Shown here piece by piece: positions 1-7,449 of a stretch of 17,012 bases of DNA. The position numbers and the translations under genes are program-made. The notes under the pieces are model-generated. The model did not search any database and had not been told where the DNA came from. It was given only the letters and a program-made list of their open reading frames with translations. The first letter of the stretch is position 1, and the number at the start of each line of letters is the position of its first letter. The stretch comes from RGIG9041 sp045612565 (GTDB lineage: Bacteria; Bacillota; Clostridia; Oscillospirales; QAKW01): the NCBI GenBank assembly GCA_045612565.1, contig JAZKZG010000141.1, positions 1 to 17,012 of the forward strand. The letters run 5' to 3'.

Positions 1-55
1 AACCGATTTTTGCCCCTGAGGGTTGGGGGGAAGACAATCAAATGATTTATTTTGA

Positions 56-88
56 TAAAAAGAACGTCGCTATTGAAGCAACGTTCTT
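56..88 (-). terminator. Rho-independent terminator after the ATPase / structured RNA transcript
   Basis: Read on the minus strand, AAGAACGT pairs with ACGTTCTT (8 bp). A mismatch and an inner 3-bp GCT/AGC-type stem follow, closing a 5-nt loop. The 3' arm runs straight into a five-T stretch (CTTTTTATC). This is a standard intrinsic terminator for leftward transcription coming from the ATPase gene and the structured RNA at 104-199. The stem itself is partly symmetric, but only the minus direction has the T run. Confidence 0.7.
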
Positions 89-103
89 AAACGTATATCT
101 TTA

Positions 104-199
104 ACACTCGCTCTGTACAAACGCTCTGCATCCAGCGGAAGTTTGAGGCAGTATATTCCACCTGAGCAACCCTCAAAACCTGAGTAAAGTTACGAGTGT
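104..199 (-). ncRNA. Three-helix structured RNA, candidate packaging RNA (pRNA)
   Basis: The stretch starts 7 nt after the ATPase stop and ends 15 nt before the terminator hairpin. On the minus strand ACACUCG (193-199) pairs with CGAGUGU (104-110) as a closing helix. Inside lie a long arm, GUUUUGAGG pairing with CCUCAAAC with one bulged A, and a short arm, CGCU-loop-AGCG with loop GGAUGCAG. The loop sequences CUGC (long arm) and GCAG (short arm) are complementary, as needed for loop-loop contacts between copies. In phi29 a roughly 120-174-nt pRNA forms a closing helix plus two loop arms that interlock into the packaging ring, and it is encoded near a genome end. The position next to a gp16-type ATPase and the overall shape fit, but no sequence similarity was recognised, so this is inference from structure and context. 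Some other structured 3' UTR element remains possible. Confidence 0.45.
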
Positions 200-206
200 A
201 GATACC

Positions 207-1241
207 TTAATATGATAAGCAACTTAATAGGGCGTCTTTACATTGTAAATCTTTGAAGCGGAAACAGCCCTTCTCGAAGTAATACCGCAACATACTTATT
301 GTTTGGTCGTGCGCCCTTAACATCACGTAGTTAATGTCGTGGTCTTCGGCTTTAACAGTTATTTTTATCGGGAATGTCATATCCGCGCTATCGTCGCAAT
401 ATAGAATACCCGCTTCAAGGTACTGTCTAACGGCGTAATTTTTGCCGTCATATTTTAATGTACAAACGTACTTGCCGAAACCCTTAGGCTTTTCGATAAA
501 AGCAGTATTGTCGTTAAGATACACACCTTGACCGCTATATGCCACATACGTGTTCTGACCAAACGCTTTCATAACTCCGCTTTTTTCTTGTGCTAATTGT
601 GCGCTTTCATTATAACCCTGCTCAATGACAAATCCGTTACCCCTAAGAAATTTAGTATCGCTATTTAATCTTGATGTTATTCCCATCTCGATATAGTACG
701 GGTTTAATATAGACACAGGGTTACTGCACATAATGACCCTAACATATCTCGTTTGTTCGCCGTTACCTCTGGCAACGCTCTTATAGATACTTAGGAACTT
801 AGTCACTTCTCTCGGAACATAAGTATTTGTTTCGCTTTGGAATTCATCCAGAAACATTGTAGATACATCGCTGAAAAAGTGACTTAATTTTTTAACTTGT
901 TCGGCTTTGTTTAGCGCAACTGCGTAGCCGCATTTAGCCCCGTTTAATGTAAGTTCTGTGTATACGCCCTTATCCTTAACCTTGCTTTCCATTATAAATT
1001 CGGGGAAGAATAATTTTTGTATATCTTTAAAGAACTTATCACCGACATTATCCAGTTCGTAACTCCACCGATACAGAAGCATAAATTTCTCACCTTTCTT
1101 CAAGAAATTATTAACTAAATTTCTTGAAAAATACGTAGTTTTGCCTGCGCTTCTGTTGGTGGTACACATAAACAATTCGGGCTTATTTCCGTTAATATCT
1201 TTTAGACTTAATAGTTTAGTCCCGTCATAAAAATCGGGCAA
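207..1241 (-). CDS. DNA packaging ATPase (phi29 gp16-like encapsidation protein)
   Basis: 344 aa, close to phi29 gp16 (about 330 aa). It powers translocation of the protein-capped genome into the prohead through the connector. A P-loop lies at residues 26-36 (TTNRSAGKTT, with GKT), Walker B is TMFLDEF at 128-134, and the following IMCSNPVSILNPYY segment matches the gp16 region after Walker B (SNAVSVVNPYF type). Translation starts at a TTG (1239-1241): it is preceded by GAGAGGTG at good spacing, and no in-frame ATG lies nearby. It is transcribed leftward, away from the rest of the morphogenesis genes, from the consensus promoter at 1268-1296. In phi29 itself gene 16 belongs to the late rightward operon, so the orientation is unlike phi29. 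The gene is followed by a structured RNA and a terminator. Confidence 0.93.
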   Translation of the reverse strand: MPDFYDGTKLLSLKDINGNKPELFMCTTNRSAGKTTYFSRNLVNNFLKKGEKFMLLYRWSYELDNVGDKFFKDIQKLFFPEFIMESKVKDKGVYTELTLNGAKCGYAVALNKAEQVKKLSHFFSDVSTMFLDEFQSETNTYVPREVTKFLSIYKSVARGNGEQTRYVRVIMCSNPVSILNPYYIEMGITSRLNSDTKFLRGNGFVIEQGYNESAQLAQEKSGVMKAFGQNTYVAYSGQGVYLNDNTAFIEKPKGFGKYVCTLKYDGKNYAVRQYLEAGILYCDDSADMTFPIKITVKAEDHDINYVMLRAHDQTISMLRYYFEKGCFRFKDLQCKDALLSCLSY

Positions 1242-1267
1242 AGTGTAATCACCTCTCTTATGATACC

Positions 1268-1296
1268 ATTATATCACATCTTATGCGGTTTGTCAA
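1268..1296 (-). promoter_or_regulatory. Consensus sigma-A promoter for the ATPase transcript
   Basis: On the minus strand there is a perfect -35 TTGACA (1291-1296), a 17-nt spacer, and a perfect -10 TATAAT (1268-1273) with an extended TG (TGATATAAT). Transcription would start near 1261 and reach the TTG-initiated ATPase within about 20 nt. It needs no activator by its sequence. Confidence 0.85.
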
Positions 1297-1304
1297 TATT
1301 TATT

Positions 1305-1333
1305 TTGACTTCTTTACACTTTGTTCATATAAT
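1305..1333 (+). promoter_or_regulatory. Late promoter 1 (TTGACT-17-TATAAT)
   Basis: TTGACT (1305-1310), a 17-nt spacer and TATAAT (1328-1333) form a near-consensus vegetative promoter facing the scaffold gene. Its -35 box lies only 8 bp from the -35 box of the leftward ATPase promoter, in mirror orientation. This makes a compact divergent control region. Confidence 0.7.
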
Positions 1334-1356
1334 TTTAAACTTTTGTAACAATCTTA

Positions 1357-1365
1357 TGATATAAT
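1357..1365 (+). promoter_or_regulatory. Late promoter 2, extended -10 without a recognisable -35
   Basis: TGATATAAT is an extended -10 (TATAAT at 1360-1365) about 30 bp downstream of late promoter 1. No TTGACA-like hexamer lies at 16-18 nt upstream. In phi29 the late promoter A3 likewise lacks a good -35 and depends on activator p4, so this could be the regulated one of a tandem pair. That role is inferred. The scaffold gene SD follows about 18 nt downstream. Confidence 0.55.
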
Positions 1366-1393
1366 GATAATAGACTAAAATAGGAGGTTATTT

Positions 1394-1696
1394 ATGGCAG
1401 TACGCTCGACAAAAGAAATACTTGAAGCAATACGCGAACGGTTTGGGGATGACCAATCCGATGAAGCGATTATGCTTCTTGAAGACATATCGGATACAAT
1501 GACCGATAAGGATACGCTTTCCGCAGAGGGTGCTATTTGGAAATCCAGATACGAAGAAAACGACGCGGCTTGGCGTAAGAAATATCACGACCGCTTTTTC
1601 TCCCCCGAAGATGAAAACGGCGTACCTGAACCTGCAAAGAAGTCGGAGGATACCACGAAGCCTTTGACCTTTGATAGATTATTTAAAACCGAATAA
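1394..1696 (+). CDS. Putative capsid scaffolding protein (phi29 gp7 position)
   Basis: 100 aa, matching the size of phi29 gp7 (about 98 aa). It is acidic, highly charged and predicted mostly helical, with no cysteine. It lies immediately upstream of the major capsid gene, as gp7 does. The SD TAGGAGG precedes the ATG by about 8 nt. The C-terminal third (PEPAKKSEDTTK then LTFDRLF) looks like a flexible linker ending in a short hydrophobic peptide, as expected for a scaffold tail that docks on capsid subunits. The scaffold assignment rests on size, composition and position, not on a clear motif. Confidence 0.6.
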   Translation: MAVRSTKEILEAIRERFGDDQSDEAIMLLEDISDTMTDKDTLSAEGAIWKSRYEENDAAWRKKYHDRFFSPEDENGVPEPAKKSEDTTKPLTFDRLFKTE

Positions 1697-1711
1697 GGAG
1701 GAAAAAACAAA

Positions 1712-2809
1712 ATGCCCACAAGAGTTGCGGTCACGAACTTGCAGGCTAATACGATGGATATTGTCAATACCATTCGTGAAAATGCTTCTGCGGCATATCG
1801 TGACACAATCCCCGTAGTTACTACGGTACACGATTTGAGAGCCGTTGGCGATTATTTTATGGGTTATCCCCAGTTCGCAAACGAATTTGTATCTGCTCTC
1901 GTAAATCGCATAGCGGCGGTAAGGGTAAAATCTGCTACCTTTAATAACGCTTATGCGAAATTTAAGAAGGGTTATCTTGAAACGGGTGCTACGGTTGAAG
2001 AAGTATTCGTCAACATAGCAAAGGCAAGAGAGTTCTCTGCGGAAAAAGCCGAAGCGAGAGAATTTAAGCGTACCCTTCCCGATGTACGTACCGCTTTCCA
2101 CACTGTAAACTGGCGCGTACAGTACCCCATTACTATTCAGAACGAAGACCTGCGTATGGCTTTCACATCGTTCAACGGTGTCGAAGACCTTATCGCCAAG
2201 ATTGTCGGTGCGGTTACAACGGCGGCTGAATATGACGAATATTTGCTTTTCAAATATCTGTTCATCAAAGGCGTAAACCGTGGCGAAATCAAAGTGCAGG
2301 AAGTTACGGCGGTTGACGATAAAGATATGGCAGTGGCGTTTCGTGGTACGTCCAATCTGCTTACCTTTATACAGACCAAGTACAACAAAGAGGGCGTCCA
2401 TACCTCTACGCCGCGCTCGGAACAGTATATCGTAATGGATGCGTCTTACAACGCAAAATTCGATGTAAATGTCCTCGCTTCTGCGTTCAATATGGATAAA
2501 GCCGATTTTATGGGCAAACTCGAACTTATTGATGACTTCACCACTTTTGACAACGAAAGATTTGATGAAATTCGTGCAAATTCGGGTATGCTTGAAGAAG
2601 TTACGGCGGCAGAACTTACCGCGATGGCAAACATCAAAGCGATTATAATTGACCCCGAATGGTTGCAGGTATATGATACCCTCGGCTCTATGTCGGAAAA
2701 ATATGTCGCTTCGGGTCTGTATTGGAACTATTTTTACAACTCGTGGAAAATCGTTTCCGAAAGCCCGTTCTCAAATGCCGTTGCGTTCAAATATGTCGCG
2801 GCAGATTAA
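1712..2809 (+). CDS. Major capsid protein
   Basis: 365 aa, second gene of the late operon with a strong AAGGAGG SD. It follows the scaffold and precedes the fibre and collar genes, which is the position of phi29 gp8. Segments such as FHTVNWRVQYPITIQNEDLR followed by an AAEYDEYLLFKYL stretch resemble head proteins of phi29-like phages (HK97 fold family). It is shorter than phi29 gp8 (about 448 aa), which carries an extra C-terminal Ig-like (BIG2) domain. Here no such domain is visible, and the small beta-rich protein encoded next could serve a similar surface role. No cleaved N-terminal pro-region is apparent. Confidence 0.82.
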   Translation: MPTRVAVTNLQANTMDIVNTIRENASAAYRDTIPVVTTVHDLRAVGDYFMGYPQFANEFVSALVNRIAAVRVKSATFNNAYAKFKKGYLETGATVEEVFVNIAKAREFSAEKAEAREFKRTLPDVRTAFHTVNWRVQYPITIQNEDLRMAFTSFNGVEDLIAKIVGAVTTAAEYDEYLLFKYLFIKGVNRGEIKVQEVTAVDDKDMAVAFRGTSNLLTFIQTKYNKEGVHTSTPRSEQYIVMDASYNAKFDVNVLASAFNMDKADFMGKLELIDDFTTFDNERFDEIRANSGMLEEVTAAELTAMANIKAIIIDPEWLQVYDTLGSMSEKYVASGLYWNYFYNSWKIVSESPFSNAVAFKYVAAD

Positions 2810-2820
2810 GGAGGTAAAAT

Positions 2821-3135
2821 ATGGCTACCACAAAATACAAAGTGACGAATGTCTATCGCGGCGTTCCCGTGGATAGCGATGCGTTCACGAAATTCGCAAT
2901 AGACCTTGAATATATGGGTACGGGTCACGAACTCAAATTCGTGCAGACCGCTGAATGTACCGAGTATGGTATCGGCGTAAAACCCTACGGCGCGCTTATA
3001 GGCTTCGTTGAGCCTGAACTCGCAAAGGCTTCTATTACCCTCACGGGGGTCGATGAAGACGGAACGCAGTACACGGCTTCGCTTACGTTCGCGAACGTAG
3101 CGACCAATACCGAAATAACTCTCGAAACGGCTTAA
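2821..3135 (+). CDS. Small beta-rich virion-associated protein, function unknown
   Basis: 104 aa, expressed from AAGGAGG 11 nt after the capsid stop. The sequence alternates hydrophobic and polar residues and is rich in T, V and A (ITLTGVDEDGTQYTASLTF), suggesting a compact beta-sandwich. No signal peptide, membrane segment or enzyme motif is present. Its place between the capsid and head-fibre genes suggests a head decoration or fibre-anchoring subunit. The family is not recognised, so the structural role is inferred only from context. Confidence 0.6.
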   Translation: MATTKYKVTNVYRGVPVDSDAFTKFAIDLEYMGTGHELKFVQTAECTEYGIGVKPYGALIGFVEPELAKASITLTGVDEDGTQYTASLTFANVATNTEITLETA

Positions 3136-3151
3136 CGGGAGGTGACCGCAA

Positions 3152-4336
3152 ATGGCAGAATTAAGACAGTTAGCCATTGACGGCAAAAGAATAAAAGAAG
3201 CAGTTGAAGCGGTGGAAAATTCGTCTGCGGGTTTGGAGATAACTAATGGCGAACTTACTCTCGCAGATATTCCCGATGTTTCTCTTGGTACTATAACGGA
3301 CACAGATTTGCAGGAATGGTTGGCAAAAGGTTTGCCTATTAAGATAAACAATAGTTGCTATATTCCGTCTTCAATAACTTCAACCGTGGTGAGATATGAA
3401 CACGTTGGATATACCAAAGCAACAGAGCCTGCAACGCATTATCTTATATCATATACGTATTTACAGTACACGAAGGCAACGCATAGTTTAGCACTTGAAC
3501 GTACCGAAACAATATCAACGGAACATCTTACGGCAGGTGTGGGAATAGATATTACGAATAATGAAATATCTCTTGATGATGTACCTATAATCACGTTAAA
3601 TACAGTATTATCCGATGAACTTGTTGCTTGGGTGGAAAAGGGTTACCCCGTAAAATATCAAGGACTAGACAATATCGAGGTTCATCAGCAATTATGTGTG
3701 ATTGGCAATTATATTGGTTACGGAGTGTGTGGTGTTGGAAATATATTAAATGGTTATCCAATATTGGAGAGCAATATCCTTACATATAGTAAACAAGATA
3801 AAATGTTTGTTTCTTATAATACCAATACTATTATGCATCCAAGTTCTAGTACAGCAGGTTTCCTTCTATTGGGTGACGGTAGTACTCAATTGGTAGCACC
3901 TAATGTTGCTTCATCGGTGGCTAATAGGACTTATCCAATACAGTTAGACGAAAACGGAAGAGCCGTAGTTAATGTTCCGTGGGTTAGAGGTAGTTCAAAG
4001 TATCAGCACAACATTACTTTTTATCGTAATTCGCCCAATAATAACGAATTTTTATGCTTTTCCTTTATAAACGATGTATCTACTTCTTATACAAGTGATT
4101 CGGATATTTCATTGGCGTTGCAAGCGTTAGGTTTTACTTCATCCTCAAATATGCTTACTACTTCGGGACAATTGGCGGATGAACAAGCGTTAGGAGTATA
4201 TGGGACAGAACACAACGCCGTTAATCGTCTTGAAGGATTTTCTCATTATTATTTGTCTGGCACGGCATATACTACGAGTACTGTTTATTATGCAAACGAT
4301 TACGACGGTATAAATGATATTGTTATCGCCTTATGA
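3152..4336 (+). CDS. Head fibre / adhesion protein (phi29 gp8.5 position)
   Basis: 394 aa. The short helical N-terminus (residues 1-25) looks like an attachment base. It is followed by two related modules: one beginning AGLEITNGELTLADI (about 26-40) and a second beginning AGVGIDITNNEISLDDV (about 128-144). Each continues into a pattern of T/S-D-x2-L-x-x-W-hyd-x-K-G-x-P-hyd-K. A segment near 270-300 with RTYPIQLDENGRAVVNVPW is of a type common in fibre and receptor-binding proteins of gut phages, and the C-terminal region is beta-rich. phi29 encodes its head fibre gp8.5 directly after the capsid gene, so the position agrees. The same module type appears in the appendage protein at 9221-9790. 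It overlaps the next gene by 4 nt (ATGA). Confidence 0.65.
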   Translation: MAELRQLAIDGKRIKEAVEAVENSSAGLEITNGELTLADIPDVSLGTITDTDLQEWLAKGLPIKINNSCYIPSSITSTVVRYEHVGYTKATEPATHYLISYTYLQYTKATHSLALERTETISTEHLTAGVGIDITNNEISLDDVPIITLNTVLSDELVAWVEKGYPVKYQGLDNIEVHQQLCVIGNYIGYGVCGVGNILNGYPILESNILTYSKQDKMFVSYNTNTIMHPSSSTAGFLLLGDGSTQLVAPNVASSVANRTYPIQLDENGRAVVNVPWVRGSSKYQHNITFYRNSPNNNEFLCFSFINDVSTSYTSDSDISLALQALGFTSSSNMLTTSGQLADEQALGVYGTEHNAVNRLEGFSHYYLSGTAYTTSTVYYANDYDGINDIVIAL

Positions 4337-4632
4337 CCCCCGAAGAAAAACTCGCTTCATTTGATGTAGATATTAAAAATATCTACCACGAACTCAAAGA
4401 ACTCAAAGAGGAATTTAAAGAGTTTCGTGAAATATCAATCCAAAACGCCCAACTCGCTATAAAGAACACACTTCTTGAAAACCGTATGGAAAATCTCGAA
4501 ACTCGCGTTTCCTTACTTGAACAAGAGCCAGCCTCAAAATTCAAACGATACAAAGAAATTATATTCGGCGGTATACTCACTACGATAACCGGAATAATTA
4601 TCGGTGCATTACTTTCACTTATCATTCGTTAA
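4333..4632 (+). CDS. XhlA-like coiled-coil membrane protein, lysis accessory
   Basis: 99 aa. Residues about 5-70 form a charged heptad-rich coiled coil (ELKELKEEFKEF, then ENRMENLETRVSLLEQE). A single hydrophobic segment (about 77-97, IIFGGILTTITGIIIGALLSL) ends at an Arg. This coiled coil plus one C-terminal transmembrane helix is the layout of hemolysin XhlA-family proteins that act with holins. The start overlaps the fibre stop by ATGA (translational coupling). The next gene is a holin, which supports a lysis role. Confidence 0.7.
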   Translation: MTPEEKLASFDVDIKNIYHELKELKEEFKEFREISIQNAQLAIKNTLLENRMENLETRVSLLEQEPASKFKRYKEIIFGGILTTITGIIIGALLSLIIR

Positions 4633-4643
4633 GGAGGACTAAA

Positions 4644-4865
4644 ATGCCCAATAAACTTTACGATATATTAAAGTTTATTGCACAGATAGTTCTTCCTGCA
4701 CTTGCAACCCTCATATTTGCCTTAACCCAAATATGGGGGTTGCCTTATGGTGCAGAAATAGCAGGAACTATTACGGCGGTAAACACCTTTTTAGGTGCAA
4801 TACTTAAAATATCCTCGGTAAAATATTACAAGGAGGTAAAAAATGAGCAGACTATTGAATATTGA
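4644..4865 (+). CDS. Holin (Dp-1-type)
   Basis: 73 aa. Two hydrophobic segments (about 8-28 and 37-57) are separated by a short turn with WGLPYGAEI, and the tail is charged. The sequence pattern (LYDILKFIAQIVLPALATL, WGLPY, T-x-V-N-x-FLGA) is that of the Dp-1-type phage holin family. It oligomerises in the host membrane and permits endolysin access to the wall. SD AAGGAGG. Its last 23 nt overlap the endolysin start in another frame, coupling holin and endolysin expression. Confidence 0.85.
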   Translation: MPNKLYDILKFIAQIVLPALATLIFALTQIWGLPYGAEIAGTITAVNTFLGAILKISSVKYYKEVKNEQTIEY

Positions 4866-5481
4866 ACAATGTCCGTTCTTTAAAGAAGCAGGCGACGTAA
4901 AGGTCACCACAGATTATGGTAAAGATATAAAGGACTATCCTACGGAGGGAAAAACGGGCGACCATTGGGGAATTGATTGTGTGCGCTCAACGGAAAACAA
5001 TAATTCCAAATCAGCGACTATCATTTCACCCTTAACTGGTACGGTAACGGCTCAGCGTAAATATGTAAAAGATGGTGAGAAATCCCCTTCGGGTGGCAAC
5101 TGTGTCTATATCATATCCGATGACCATCATTATTTATTCATTTTTCTTCATTTAAAAGAAGCATCTGTTCCCGATTATATTAAAGACGGTGCAAGGATAA
5201 ACAAAGGTGATATTATAGGCGTTATGGGTAACACGGGTTATTCTTTCGGTACTCATCTTCATTTTCAGGTTGAGTATATCGAAAATCCTCCCGAAGTTAT
5301 TGACCATACGACCCGTGGTGTTCCGATAGACCCCGAACCTTATATAACGGGAGAAGTTCCGTTCCCCGAAGCGTGTAAATACGGCGTAATTTTGTCGTAT
5401 GATACAGAGCAAGAAGCGCGTGAAATTGCGCTTGCGTTAAAGGTACTCGGTCTTAATCCCACGTTAGCGGAGGTGGAGTGA
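4843..5481 (+). CDS. M23 metallopeptidase endolysin
   Basis: 212 aa. The zinc site of peptidase family M23 (LytM/lysostaphin type) is complete: HWGID gives H41 and D45, HLHF gives H138 and H140, with the additional catalytic-type H103 in FLHLK. It is expected to cut peptide cross-links in the host wall. The last 40 residues after the domain (YGVILSYDTEQEAREIALAL...) may be a small SPOR-like binding module, which is uncertain. It has no signal peptide, consistent with holin-dependent release, and it sits directly behind the holin. phi29 also has an M23 domain in tail-tip protein gp13, so a virion role cannot be excluded, but the holin overlap favours lysis. The stop overlaps the next ATG by 1 nt (TGATG). 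Confidence 0.85.
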   Translation: MSRLLNIEQCPFFKEAGDVKVTTDYGKDIKDYPTEGKTGDHWGIDCVRSTENNNSKSATIISPLTGTVTAQRKYVKDGEKSPSGGNCVYIISDDHHYLFIFLHLKEASVPDYIKDGARINKGDIIGVMGNTGYSFGTHLHFQVEYIENPPEVIDHTTRGVPIDPEPYITGEVPFPEACKYGVILSYDTEQEAREIALALKVLGLNPTLAEVE

Positions 5482-7439
5482 TGGCTTATAGGCAACCGAC
5501 CACCAGTATATGCTTATTAAAGGGTTGTCCTTGTGACCCCGAATATAACAATACTATATGGTACACCTCACGACAAGAGCAGTTTAACGGAAACGGGACA
5601 AATAAAGGGTTAGTTCGCCTTTGTGAACACGTATGGTATAACGGTCAAACATTTCAGCGTAAAAATAGAAATACATTTCGCATAAATGTTCCCGAAAATA
5701 GCATATACAATTATCTTGAATTTAATTATGTTATTTTTAGTAACTCTCATACGGCATTGAACGATAATTCTACTATTACAAAAGAAACCCGTTTATACTA
5801 CGCGTTTATTGATAATCTTGAATACGTAAACGATAACGCCGTTGAATTTAGTTATACTATTGACTATTTTCAAACCTATATGTTTGATTATCAGTTGGGA
5901 AATTGTTTTGTTGAGCGCGAACATAGCGCGACGGATAATTTATGGGAACATTTAGAGAATGAGCCTTTTAGCCCCTCGGAATTTACCTATTCGCAGGCAG
6001 GGGGATACTTATTTTCAAATTTAAGCGTTATGCTTAAATATGTTCCTAACAATACTGTTATTTATAAATGGCATTATCCGAATGATAATCAAAATTTAGC
6101 CATAGTATTTGATGATTATCCTTTAACAGGTTATTCGCGTGGTGTAGTTCGAAATAAAGTCTATATGGGATACCAAACAGTAAGTTTTCCTATTTTTGGG
6201 GATATGCGAGATAATACGAATATACAGAATTGCCTTGATAAATTGGATGTTGGTTCTAAAACAGAATTACTCGAAATTTGTATTGTTCCGCGTGAATTAT
6301 CTGTTCATTATCACAACTATAATTCAACGGACGGATATGAGGAATATTATGAAGCACCACCTTTATCCGAGCCGCTTATAAGATACCCCGACATCAGTAC
6401 TCGCACTTTTGAACACAATTTAAGCGTGTCAAAAATAACGCAGTTTAGTGATGCAAAAGGAAACAGTTATACACCCAAAAACAATAAACTGTATAATTAC
6501 CCGTATTGCAGTTTATATGTAACGACAGAGCAGGGCGAACACCAAGATTTATTTTGGGAAAACTTTGCAACAACGCTAGGTACATTTAAAATTGACGGTG
6601 TACTATTTGGCGCGACAGAAATATCCCTTTACCCAACCAATTATAACGGCAAGAGTTTTTCATATGAAAATCGAATTTCAATGACTAACTTTCCTACTTG
6701 TCCGTGGAGTATAGATACCTTAAACGCTTATATTCAGCAAAACAAAGGGCAGATAACCGCTTCGGTTATTTCGTCTTTACTTTGTTGGGGATTGGGCACA
6801 TCTATTACGCGAATACCTGCAAATAGTACTCCGTTAACGGGTAAAATTTGGTCAGGCGAAACGGGTATGCAGCCGTATGGTTCGTCGGTTAATTTGGGTA
6901 CATTTGGCGACACACTGTCTTCATTAAGTATGTATGGAAAACTTACCGCAGAACAGCCGACAAAATTACAGGTTGACCAATCCTTGTTAGGTGTTCACGG
7001 TCAAACATCTCTTTTAAAGCAAGTTGGAACGATTTACGATATGTTTAATCGCCCCGACAATCTTTATGGCACTCAAACATATTCGCAATTACCAATTATT
7101 GCAGGATATTTCGGGTTTAAAGTATTTAACAAAACAATTAAACCCTACGAAGCAAAACTAATAGACGATTATTTCTCACTATTTGGTTACGCTTGTAAAA
7201 AATTAAAAGTGCCGAACATTTATACATCAACGGGGACAAAACGACCTTATTGGTATTATCTTAAAAACTCTTATACACGTATTGAGCCGCACATTAACTC
7301 CGTTACAACTCAAATCGACGGGTATGTTAATAGCGAAGTTGAAGCCGCTTTACAAGCGATATATAATAAAGGTATAACAATTTGGTTTGACAGTTCCGAT
7401 GTTGGCGATTATTCGCTAAATAACTCACCTACCACATAA
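5481..7439 (+). CDS. Tail knob protein (phi29 gp9-like)
   Basis: 652 aa, somewhat longer than phi29 gp9 (about 600 aa). gp9 forms the hexameric distal tube through which DNA leaves and carries hydrophobic membrane-active loops. Similarity is seen in the N-terminal part (residues about 1-190, with FVEREHS after a YTIDYFQTYMFDY segment) and in the C-terminal tube part with PNIYTSTGTKRPYWYYLK. A long weakly polar insertion near 420-520 (SVISSLLCWGLGTSI, then many G/S/T) may correspond to the membrane-active loop region. The start is ATG 5481, not the GTG one codon earlier, because GGAGG then lies 7 nt upstream. Downstream are the portal and lower collar genes. Confidence 0.85.
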   Translation: MAYRQPTTSICLLKGCPCDPEYNNTIWYTSRQEQFNGNGTNKGLVRLCEHVWYNGQTFQRKNRNTFRINVPENSIYNYLEFNYVIFSNSHTALNDNSTITKETRLYYAFIDNLEYVNDNAVEFSYTIDYFQTYMFDYQLGNCFVEREHSATDNLWEHLENEPFSPSEFTYSQAGGYLFSNLSVMLKYVPNNTVIYKWHYPNDNQNLAIVFDDYPLTGYSRGVVRNKVYMGYQTVSFPIFGDMRDNTNIQNCLDKLDVGSKTELLEICIVPRELSVHYHNYNSTDGYEEYYEAPPLSEPLIRYPDISTRTFEHNLSVSKITQFSDAKGNSYTPKNNKLYNYPYCSLYVTTEQGEHQDLFWENFATTLGTFKIDGVLFGATEISLYPTNYNGKSFSYENRISMTNFPTCPWSIDTLNAYIQQNKGQITASVISSLLCWGLGTSITRIPANSTPLTGKIWSGETGMQPYGSSVNLGTFGDTLSSLSMYGKLTAEQPTKLQVDQSLLGVHGQTSLLKQVGTIYDMFNRPDNLYGTQTYSQLPIIAGYFGFKVFNKTIKPYEAKLIDDYFSLFGYACKKLKVPNIYTSTGTKRPYWYYLKNSYTRIEPHINSVTTQIDGYVNSEVEAALQAIYNKGITIWFDSSDVGDYSLNNSPTT

Positions 7440-7449
7440 GGAGGTAAAA

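Noticed and set aside
1679..2401. Long minus-strand frame across the capsid gene (240 aa) and similar antisense frames elsewhere
   Set aside because: They are mirror frames of well-supported genes with no ribosome site or gene-like context.
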